NCBI GenBank assembly: GCA_014804795.1
Contig: JAAUZC010000012.1
Coordinates: forward strand, 7,076 to 71,075
Direction: 5' to 3'
DNA length: 64,000 nt
From: Lachnospiraceae bacterium
Lineage (GTDB): Bacteria; Bacillota; Clostridia; Lachnospirales; Lachnospiraceae
The translations under genes were made by a program, and so were the position numbers. How positions within the stretch are numbered: the stretch's first letter is position 1; every line of letters starts with the position of its first letter. This document shows, piece after piece, positions 30,240 through 37,560 of this stretch. Under the pieces are notes generated by a model that was not told where the DNA came from, made no database searches, and saw only the letters and a program-made list of their open reading frames with translations.

Positions 30240-31082
30240 TTATTTATGCTGATTCCTCCACTCTCTGGGCGAAACTCCGTAAACATTCTTAAACGCCCGC
30301 GAAAAATGCAGCTGATTCTCGTATCCCACTGCAGATCCGATATTTGCAATGGAAAGTGAAGTCAGCTTAAGAAGTTCCGTTGCTTTTACCATGCGGTAAT
30401 GCATTAGAAATTCCTGCGGGGAACGCCCAACGGAATTACGAAAGATCTTGCCGAAATAACTCCGGTTAATTCCGCACACTGCTGCAATCTCTTCTATAGA
30501 AATATTGTTCTGAAAATTCTGTTCAATAAAATTGATCGCTTCTTTAATATAATAGTCGCTCATCTTACTGCTGTGCACAGGGGTGGTCCGTGTTGCAGAG
30601 CGGGTCATATAATCCAGAAACAGATAAAGATGTCCCATCAGATGCATCGGAGATTCTTTGGGATGATGGACAATATATGTCATTTCCTGTATCAGCATTT
30701 CCCGCAGTTCTTTGGAGAGAGGATGATATACAGGGTTATCAGGAGAAAGCTCTGTCAGATCAAGCGCCTCTTTCACTCTCAGTCCGTCAAATTCAATCCA
30801 CATATATTCCCAGGGAAGGCGTTCGTCCGCAAAGTATGTATTGATCTGCCCGGGAAAGATCAGAAAACCCTGTCCGCTCTTAATGGAAAAAGTCTGCGTC
30901 ACTCCTTTGGAATCATCGGCCATCAATGTGCCCGTGCCGGAGAGTATATAGTGGAACAGATAATGATTTCTGGCAAGGGGTCCGAAAGAATGTCCGGGGT
31001 CACATTGCTCATAACCATGCTGATACATATCCAGATCAATAAAGTTTGCGTTGGGGAATATATTGAAGAAAGTATTGCTCAT
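30240..31082 (-). CDS. AraC-family regulator with cupin sensor (MsmR/RafR-like)
   Basis: A 280-residue regulator. The N-terminal cupin-like arm (HYLFHYILSGTGTLMADD, FLIFPGQINTYFAD) binds an effector. The C-terminus carries two helix-turn-helix motifs (SIEEIAAVCGINRSYFGKIF and SIANIGSAVGYENQLHFSRAF). ATG 31082 is set by GGAGG six bases upstream; in-frame codons further up are unlikely. It is divergent from the binding-protein gene of an alpha-galactoside importer and most probably activates that operon when the sugar is present. Confidence 0.93.
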   Translation of the reverse strand: MSNTFFNIFPNANFIDLDMYQHGYEQCDPGHSFGPLARNHYLFHYILSGTGTLMADDSKGVTQTFSIKSGQGFLIFPGQINTYFADERLPWEYMWIEFDGLRVKEALDLTELSPDNPVYHPLSKELREMLIQEMTYIVHHPKESPMHLMGHLYLFLDYMTRSATRTTPVHSSKMSDYYIKEAINFIEQNFQNNISIEEIAAVCGINRSYFGKIFRNSVGRSPQEFLMHYRMVKATELLKLTSLSIANIGSAVGYENQLHFSRAFKNVYGVSPREWRNQHK

Positions 31083-31220
31083 TGGAAACCTCCGTTCCGC
31101 AGTGACACTCGTCCTATCCAAAAATCCAAAACCAAATTTTTTACATGCAAGCATGACAAAAATTTGCTTTCGTCTTTTTGGCACTGCTCATTGTTTATAC
31201 CATAATGCGACATCGTTTAC

Positions 31221-31273
31221 TATTATAACATAAAACGTAGCATATTGACATAAAATATGAAAAATAGTGATAT
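31221..31273. promoter_or_regulatory. Overlapping divergent promoters with direct-repeat operator
   Basis: Plus strand: TTGACA (31245-31250), 17 bp, TGATAT (31268-31273). Minus strand: extended -10 TGTTATAAT (31221-31229) toward the AraC gene. Two copies of ACATAAAA (31228-31235, 31248-31255) are spaced 20 bp, about two helical turns, as AraC-family half-sites often are. The second overlaps the plus-strand -35 box. Confidence 0.5.
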
Positions 31274-31351
31274 TTTTGATAGCATAGTGGTATGTTAAAA
31301 TGAAAATATCTAAAAAGTACCAAAAAATAACATAGGAAGGAAGAGGAAAAT

Positions 31352-32641
31352 ATGTCAAAAAGAAAGATTGCCAAAAAAGCGGCAGCAGCGTTTGGACTTG
31401 CGCTTTGTGTGGCAGGTCTGACAGGCTGCGGACAGACATCATCGGATGGTAAGATTGAGGTAGAGTTAGTGTCTTACAAGCCGGAGGCAGTGTCGGCAAT
31501 GGAGAAGATTGAAGCGCGCTTTAATGAGACGCACGATGACATCCATTTGACGATCAATTCGCCCAATGAAGCAATGACGATTTTAAAAACAAGATTTATC
31601 AGGGAGAACTATCCGGATATCGTAGGAATCGGCGGCGATATCAATTATTCCAATTTCCTGGATGCAGAACTGTTTATGGACATCTCCGATCTGGATGCGG
31701 CGGCAGATGTGAAACCGGCTTATGCGACCATGGTGAAAGAACTGGAATTTATTCCTCAGGATGGCGTTTACGCGCTTCCCTATGTAGCGAATGCGGCAGG
31801 CGTTCTTTACAATAAGGATATGTTTGAGGAACACGGTTGGGAAATTCCCGAAACATGGTCGGAGTTTACAGCACTCTGTGAACAGATCGAATCGGAAGGC
31901 ATTCAGCCGTTGTATCTGGGTTACAAGGACACCTGGACCTGTCTTGCGCCCTGGAATGCTCTGGCAGTAGGCCTTACACCGTCTGATACCTGTGCGCAGG
32001 TAAACCAGGGCACCACAACCTTTACGGATAACTACCGTGAAGTGGCGGAGAAAACGGAAGCGCTTTTGCAGTATGCGGAGCCAAACCCTTATGCTTACGG
32101 CTATAACGATGCATGTACCGCTTTTGCAAGAGGAGAATCCGCAATGTATACAATCGGCAACTATGCGATTCCTCAGATCAAATCGGTAAATCCGGATATG
32201 AATATTGATTCCTTTACATTCCCTGCAAATGAGGCGGAAGAGGATAATGTACTGAACTCCGGTGTTGACTTACAGTTCTGTGTTATGAAGGAAACCAAAA
32301 ACAAAGAAGCGGTATATGAAGTGCTCAGGTTCCTCTATGAGGATGAGACGATCAACATTTACCTTGAAGATCAGGGCGGTATTGCCTGCAAAGAAGGCGA
32401 TTTTGAGCTTCCCGCTGAGCTTGAAGGCATGAGAGTATACATAGAAGCAGACAGAATGACCGACTATCAGGATCACCACTATCCCAGTGAGATGAGCGTG
32501 GATGCAATGATCCAGACATTCTTACTGAATGAGGATGCAGATGCTGTAGATACTTTCTTAGCGCGGTTTGACTCAGACTGGACCAGATATAACAGAGACC
32601 TGATCTGGAAAGTACAGCAGTATCAAAATAAAAAACAGTAA
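31352..32641 (+). CDS. Carbohydrate ABC transporter substrate-binding lipoprotein (MsmE/RafE-like)
   Basis: A 429-residue SBP_bac_1-type receptor. Signal peptide with lipobox GLTGC, then the fold begins IEVELVSYKPEAVSAMEKIE. Typical internal phrases are LPYVANAAGVLYNKDMFEEH and ETWSEFTALCEQIESEG. It is the first gene after the divergent AraC regulator, with two permeases and an alpha-galactosidase following. Melibiose, raffinose or related alpha-galactosides are therefore the likely ligand. Ribosome site GGAAGGAAGAGG. Confidence 0.93.
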   Translation: MSKRKIAKKAAAAFGLALCVAGLTGCGQTSSDGKIEVELVSYKPEAVSAMEKIEARFNETHDDIHLTINSPNEAMTILKTRFIRENYPDIVGIGGDINYSNFLDAELFMDISDLDAAADVKPAYATMVKELEFIPQDGVYALPYVANAAGVLYNKDMFEEHGWEIPETWSEFTALCEQIESEGIQPLYLGYKDTWTCLAPWNALAVGLTPSDTCAQVNQGTTTFTDNYREVAEKTEALLQYAEPNPYAYGYNDACTAFARGESAMYTIGNYAIPQIKSVNPDMNIDSFTFPANEAEEDNVLNSGVDLQFCVMKETKNKEAVYEVLRFLYEDETINIYLEDQGGIACKEGDFELPAELEGMRVYIEADRMTDYQDHHYPSEMSVDAMIQTFLLNEDADAVDTFLARFDSDWTRYNRDLIWKVQQYQNKKQ

Positions 32642-32696
32642 CATCCCGTACAGGATGTTACGGAACTCATAATAATAGAAAGGAAAAGGTTTTACT

Positions 32697-33572
32697 ATGA
32701 AAAGTAAAATGACCACTCGGGAAAAAACATTCTGGGCAATTACGATACCGGTAGTTTTATTGTTTTTCACATTCAATACGCTGCCCATGTTGAAGGGATT
32801 TATGTATAGCTTTACCAATTACCGCGGTTATGGTGATTATGACTGGGTAGGATTCAGAAACTATAAGGATCTGTTTACGGATCTCAGGGTAGGCAAGAGT
32901 TACCTGTTTACATTCAAATATGCGCTGGTAGGTACAGTGCTCGTCAATGTGCTGAGCCTGATCATGGCGTTAGGGTTAAACAACCGCATTCGCTTTAAGA
33001 GTGCACTCAGAGGTATCTACTTTGTGCCGAACATTCTTGGGGGACTTGTTATCGGTTACATCTTCAGTTTCTTCTTTACCTACATCGTTCCGGCAGTAGG
33101 CAACGCATTAAATATCAGCTGGATCCAGAACAGTATTCTGGCAAGCGAGAAATATGCGTGGATCGGCGTTTTGATCGTCGGTGTATGGCAGGCGGTGGCA
33201 ACGAACACTATTATCTACATATCCGGCCTTCAGACGGTACCGGAGGATGTGTATGAGGCAAGTAATCTGGACGGTGCAACGAAATGGCAGGAATTCTGGA
33301 AAGTGACACTGCCGCTTGTGGTTCCGTTTTTGACCATCAATCTTGTACTCAGCACAAAGAATCTCCTGATGGTATTTGACCAGATCATGTCCTTGACAAA
33401 GGGCGGCCCTGCACAGAGCACAGAGTCCATCTCCTACCTGATCTACAGAAACGGTATGGACGGCGGGCAGTTTGGTTTCCAGAGTGCAAACGCAGTGATA
33501 TTCTTCTTTGTGATCGTAGGAATCACCGTAGCCCAGTTGTCGATAATGAATAAGAAGGAGGAACAGTTGTAA
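32697..33572 (+). CDS. Carbohydrate ABC transporter permease, MalF/UgpA type
   Basis: A 291-residue permease with six membrane segments. The cytoplasmic EAA loop is VYEASNLDGATKWQEFWKVTLP, of which the DGAxxWQxFWxxTLP part is diagnostic. It pairs with the next gene, whose ATG overlaps its stop by one base (TAATG). AGAAAGGAAAAGG provides the ribosome site. Confidence 0.94.
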   Translation: MKSKMTTREKTFWAITIPVVLLFFTFNTLPMLKGFMYSFTNYRGYGDYDWVGFRNYKDLFTDLRVGKSYLFTFKYALVGTVLVNVLSLIMALGLNNRIRFKSALRGIYFVPNILGGLVIGYIFSFFFTYIVPAVGNALNISWIQNSILASEKYAWIGVLIVGVWQAVATNTIIYISGLQTVPEDVYEASNLDGATKWQEFWKVTLPLVVPFLTINLVLSTKNLLMVFDQIMSLTKGGPAQSTESISYLIYRNGMDGGQFGFQSANAVIFFFVIVGITVAQLSIMNKKEEQL

Positions 33573-34408
33573 TGGAAGAAAAAAGAACAAACTGGGTGCT
33601 GACTATCGTCCTGATATTAGGCACCGTAACCGTATTCTTTCCCTTATATATGGCAATTATCATCGCCTTTAAGCAGCCCAGTGAAATGACAAACGATGTA
33701 GCGGGCGCACTGGCGTTCCCGTCAAGCTGGAGCTTTGATAATTTCAGACAGGCTATGGAAGTAACAGATTTCTGGCGCTCCCTTGGCAACAGCCTTTTGA
33801 TCACAATTGCAACTATTTTAATTGCTATAGTGGTCCACTCCATCGCAGGTTACGCGATTGGAAGAGGTATGGCGGAGAGAAAGGCATTCAAAACGATTTA
33901 TTTATACATTGTAAGCGGTATGTTTGTACCTTTCGCTATCCTGATGATGCCTTTAGTAAAACAGACGGCGCAGATGGGGCTGGGCAACAGACTGGGCGTT
34001 ATCCTGCTGTATGTTGTATTCTACATGCCGATGAACGTGATGCTTTATACAGGGTATTTAAAAAATATACCTCTGGCGTTGGAGGAAGCGGCATATATTG
34101 ACGGGGCGACCACATGGACGACTTACTGGAAAGTAATCTTTCCGATGATGTCGCCGATGCACGCTACGGTTGCTATTCTGACGGCACTGGGCACATGGAA
34201 CGATGTTATGACACCGCTTGTTATTATGTCCGGTACAGGTATCAACACACTGCCGTTGGCACAGCTTAATTTCCAGACACAGTTTGGTACAAATTATAAC
34301 CTGGCATTTGCTTCCTATATATTAGCGCTTATTCCGATTCTGATTTTCTATATCATTTGCCAGAAACAGATTCTGAATGGTGTTGCAAATGGTGCAGTAA
34401 AAGGATAA
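33572..34408 (+). CDS. Carbohydrate ABC transporter permease, MalG/UgpE type
   Basis: A 278-residue second permease with six membrane segments. The EAA loop is LEEAAYIDGATTWTTYWKV. No ATPase gene is found in the operon. As in other Firmicutes importers of this class, a shared MsmK-type ATPase encoded elsewhere probably powers it. Confidence 0.94.
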   Translation: MEEKRTNWVLTIVLILGTVTVFFPLYMAIIIAFKQPSEMTNDVAGALAFPSSWSFDNFRQAMEVTDFWRSLGNSLLITIATILIAIVVHSIAGYAIGRGMAERKAFKTIYLYIVSGMFVPFAILMMPLVKQTAQMGLGNRLGVILLYVVFYMPMNVMLYTGYLKNIPLALEEAAYIDGATTWTTYWKVIFPMMSPMHATVAILTALGTWNDVMTPLVIMSGTGINTLPLAQLNFQTQFGTNYNLAFASYILALIPILIFYIICQKQILNGVANGAVKG

Positions 34409-34470
34409 TAACAGTTTCTTTCGCTATCTGCTGGATATGAGTTGGAAAATATGCTAGAATAAAATACTGA

Positions 34471-34508
34471 AAAAAGTTTCTCCCCCGTCGTTACAACGGG
34501 GGAGAAAC
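34471..34508 (-). terminator. Strong hairpin between permease and galactosidase genes
   Basis: A perfect 13-bp stem (34476-34488 with 34496-34508) and seven-base loop. A-rich DNA precedes it on the plus strand, so the T-tract is on the minus side: it has the form of a terminator for minus-strand transcription, or of an RNA-stabilising hairpin in the plus-strand message. No minus-strand gene ends here. Confidence 0.55.
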
Positions 34509-34549
34509 GCCAATAGAAATAAAAACAGACAGTGGAGGGAAGTTTTAAT

Positions 34550-36736
34550 ATGGCAATAACAGTAGAGCGTGGTGTATTTCATATTGAGACGGCTAATACC
34601 CTTTACCAGATGAAGGTAGACAGTTTTGGGGTATTAAATCATTTATGGTACGGTGCAAAAACAGGCTGTATCATGGATTATCTTCTGGACTATCCCGATG
34701 TGGGATTTTCAGGGAATATATATGAAGCGGAAAATCAGAGAACGTATTCTCTGGATACGCTGCCGCTTGAGTATGCTTCCGGCGGTGTTGGAGATTTCCG
34801 CATTCCGGCTATTGCCGTTATGCATGAGAACGGAAGCTGCGCATTAGACCTGCGTTTTCAGGAATATCATATTTTAAAGGGGAAATATCAGATTCCCGGC
34901 CTGCCTGCGGTATACGCAGATGATGAAGAGGCGGAAACGCTGGAAATTATTTTAAAAGATACGGCAACAGACGTAAAAGTGATGTTAAAATACGGTGTGC
35001 TGGAAAAATCGGATATTATCACAAGAAGCACGGTTGTGCAGAATCAGGGCAAGACGCCCGTGACGATAAACAGAGTACATAGTCTGTGTCTGGATGTTCC
35101 CTATGGCGAATGGGAGTGGATCCATTTTCATGGCAGACACACAAAAGAACGGCAGGCAGAGAGGGCGGCGCTGCTTCACGGGATCCAGGAGAGCAGCAGC
35201 GGCAGAGGCATGTCCAGCCATCAGCAGAATCCCACGGTGCTTCTCTGTGAAAAGGGTGCGACTGAAAAGAGCGGTTTCTGTGTCGGAGCAGCGTTAATGT
35301 ACAGCGGCGGTTTTCAGACACAGATCGAGAGGGATCAACTTGATCAGGTGCGCATTGTCATGGGAATCCACCCGGGTACTTTTGCATGGCATCTGGAGGA
35401 AGGCGATAGTTTTTATGCGCCGGAAGTCATATTATCCTGTTCGGATCACGGTTTTGCAGAATTGTCACATCGCTTCCATCATGTGATCAGAAACAATGTA
35501 TGCAGAGGAAAGTATAAACTTTCAAAGCGGCCGGTGCTTATCAACAACTGGGAAGCCACCTATTTTGATTTTGACAGTAAAAAGATCGAGGAGATAGCAA
35601 AGAAAGCCGCAGAACTTGATATTGATATGATGGTGTTGGACGACGGCTGGTTCGGAAAAAGAGATTCCGATTGTTCGGGGCTTGGTGACTGGGTAGTCAA
35701 TGAGAAAAAGCTGCCGGGCGGCCTTGGCAGACTGATCAGTAAGATTAATGACCTTGGGATGAAGTTTGGAATCTGGATGGAACCGGAAATGGTCTCGGAA
35801 GACAGTGAGCTGTACCGCAGCCACCCAGAATGGGCAATTCACATACCGGGCAGGGCTCCGATGCGGGGCAGGTATCAACTTGTGCTTGATATGGCGAATC
35901 CGGAAGTGATCGAGTATCTGCATCAGGCGGTCAGTAAGATTCTGCGGGAAAACAATATTGAGTATGTCAAGTGGGATATCAACAGGAGCATTTGCGACTG
36001 GTATACGCCCACCCTTCCCGAGAGCAGGCAGCTGGAACTGCCGCACCGGTATGTTTTAGGACTTTATGAGTTGTTGGAACGTTTGACAGGAGAATTTCCG
36101 GATGTTTTGTTTGAAGGCTGCGCCGGAGGCGGCGGAAGATTTGATGCGGGGATGTTGTATTACTGCCCGCAGATCTGGTGCAGCGATGATACGGATGCCC
36201 ATGAGAGAACACTGATCCAGTATGGTACAAGTTTCTTTTATCCGATTTCCACAGTGGGCGCCCATGTGTCCGCGGTACCTAATCACCAGACCGGACGGGT
36301 GACTTCTATTCAGGCAAGAGGAACAGTGGCGATGGCCGGAAGTTTTGGCTATGAGCTGGATTTAAATATCCTGTGTGAGGAAGAAAGACAGGAAGTAAAA
36401 AAACAGGTGAAGGCCTATAAAGAGCATCAGGATCTGATTTATAACGGTCTTTATTACAGAATCTGCAATCCGGTGGATGAAAATCTTTCGGTATGGGAGT
36501 TTGTGGCGCAAGATCAGTCGGAAGTGCTTGTGCAGGGCGTAGTCTATCGGGCCGAACCGAACGGACTGCGAAAAAGGATCAGACTGACCGGGCTTGCTGG
36601 GCAGGCAAAGTATCAGGTGGAAGGTGAAGAAAATATATACTCGGGAGAGGCGCTTATGGCAGGGGGAATACTTCTTCCCACAATAACAGGTGATGATGTT
36701 GCCATTCAAATTTATTTAAAAAGGTTATCTTCTTAA
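34550..36736 (+). CDS. Alpha-galactosidase, glycoside hydrolase family 36
   Basis: A 728-residue enzyme that hydrolyses terminal alpha-1,6-galactose from melibiose, raffinose or stachyose. The N-terminal beta-domain is followed by the barrel with MMVLDDGWFGKRDSD, the nucleophile motif YVKWDINRS (Asp near 475) and the acid/base region CSDDTDAHER (near 546). There is no signal peptide, so it acts on sugar brought in by the importer. ATG 34550 is used, because the GTG at 34532 falls in the GGAGGGA ribosome site. Length and motifs are those of the large GH36 enzymes. Confidence 0.95.
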   Translation: MAITVERGVFHIETANTLYQMKVDSFGVLNHLWYGAKTGCIMDYLLDYPDVGFSGNIYEAENQRTYSLDTLPLEYASGGVGDFRIPAIAVMHENGSCALDLRFQEYHILKGKYQIPGLPAVYADDEEAETLEIILKDTATDVKVMLKYGVLEKSDIITRSTVVQNQGKTPVTINRVHSLCLDVPYGEWEWIHFHGRHTKERQAERAALLHGIQESSSGRGMSSHQQNPTVLLCEKGATEKSGFCVGAALMYSGGFQTQIERDQLDQVRIVMGIHPGTFAWHLEEGDSFYAPEVILSCSDHGFAELSHRFHHVIRNNVCRGKYKLSKRPVLINNWEATYFDFDSKKIEEIAKKAAELDIDMMVLDDGWFGKRDSDCSGLGDWVVNEKKLPGGLGRLISKINDLGMKFGIWMEPEMVSEDSELYRSHPEWAIHIPGRAPMRGRYQLVLDMANPEVIEYLHQAVSKILRENNIEYVKWDINRSICDWYTPTLPESRQLELPHRYVLGLYELLERLTGEFPDVLFEGCAGGGGRFDAGMLYYCPQIWCSDDTDAHERTLIQYGTSFFYPISTVGAHVSAVPNHQTGRVTSIQARGTVAMAGSFGYELDLNILCEEERQEVKKQVKAYKEHQDLIYNGLYYRICNPVDENLSVWEFVAQDQSEVLVQGVVYRAEPNGLRKRIRLTGLAGQAKYQVEGEENIYSGEALMAGGILLPTITGDDVAIQIYLKRLSS

Positions 36737-36791
36737 CAGCTTTCAGGTTTATTTCACTTTATGCTGTTTTTCAGGATAATGAGGCAAGACG

Positions 36792-36820
36792 GGCAGATTC
36801 TATAAAGGAATCTGCCTTTT
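36792..36820 (+). terminator. Intrinsic terminator after the alpha-galactosidase gene
   Basis: GGCAGATTC (36792-36800) pairs with GAATCTGCC (36808-36816), followed by TTTT. Confidence 0.75.
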
Positions 36821-36822
36821 GG

Positions 36823-36852
36823 TTGATAGGAAGAGTGGATTTGTGGTAAAAT
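36823..36852 (+). promoter_or_regulatory. Promoter for methionine synthase genes
   Basis: TTGATA (36823-36828), 18 bp, TAAAAT (36847-36852), directly after the terminator and 40 bp before the first gene. No SAM, T-box or cobalamin riboswitch fits in this short leader. Confidence 0.6.
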
Positions 36853-36891
36853 GGCATATATGTAAAACGATATTGTATGGCAGGAAAAATT

Positions 36892-37560
36892 ATGCAGGCA
36901 AGGCTGACCGAGTTGAATGAAAACGAAATATTATTGTACCTTGGCTATCGGGGACAAGAGTATCCGGCGGAATTGAAAGAACAGATAGCGCGCTGCGAGA
37001 AAGAAGTGCTTGCGGTATCAAGTCCCCGGCTGATCTGGCGCAGGTTGTCAGTTGATGATGCAAATTTTTCTGCGTTGGATTTGGAGGGAAAAGATATCCG
37101 GGAATTGCTTGAGGGCTGTCGGGAAGCGGTACTGATGGCGGTGACTCTGGGGCAGGGAATAGACAGACTGCTTGCAAGAAACAGCGTGAGCAATATGGCG
37201 GATGCTGTGATCATGGATGCCTGCGCCAGTACAGCGATTGAAAATGTGGCGGATAACTTTGAAATGGATCTGCGCAGGGAACTGGAAGCGGAAAATTTAT
37301 ATGTAACGGATCGGTTCAGCCCCGGTTATGGAGATCTGCCGCTTTCCACGCAGAGAAAACTCTGCGCGGTGCTGGATGCGGGACGGAAGATCGGACTGTC
37401 TTTAAGTCCATCCATGCTGATGATACCGGGAAAATCCGTGACAGCGGTGCTTGGCATATCGGAGAAGCCGAAACCGCTGCGTAAGAGGGGCTGTGAGAGC
37501 TGCAGTCTGTTTCGCAGCTGTATGTACCGTAAGGAGGGAAAGAGTTGTCATGAAAAATAA
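36892..37560 (+). CDS. Methionine synthase activation-domain protein (stand-alone)
   Basis: About 222 residues matching the MetH reactivation domain: RRLSVDDANF, VTLGQGIDRLLARNS, and DRFSPGYGDLPLSTQ, the last being the SAM-binding RxSPGYGD-type motif. The C-terminus has a Cys cluster (CESCSLFRSC). It should reductively remethylate oxidised cobalamin on the MetH protein encoded next, which lacks this domain; the genes overlap by 11 bp. The ATG at 36892 has AGGAAA before it; 36877 is five codons earlier with no site. Confidence 0.88.
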   Translation: MQARLTELNENEILLYLGYRGQEYPAELKEQIARCEKEVLAVSSPRLIWRRLSVDDANFSALDLEGKDIRELLEGCREAVLMAVTLGQGIDRLLARNSVSNMADAVIMDACASTAIENVADNFEMDLRRELEAENLYVTDRFSPGYGDLPLSTQRKLCAVLDAGRKIGLSLSPSMLMIPGKSVTAVLGISEKPKPLRKRGCESCSLFRSCMYRKEGKSCHEK

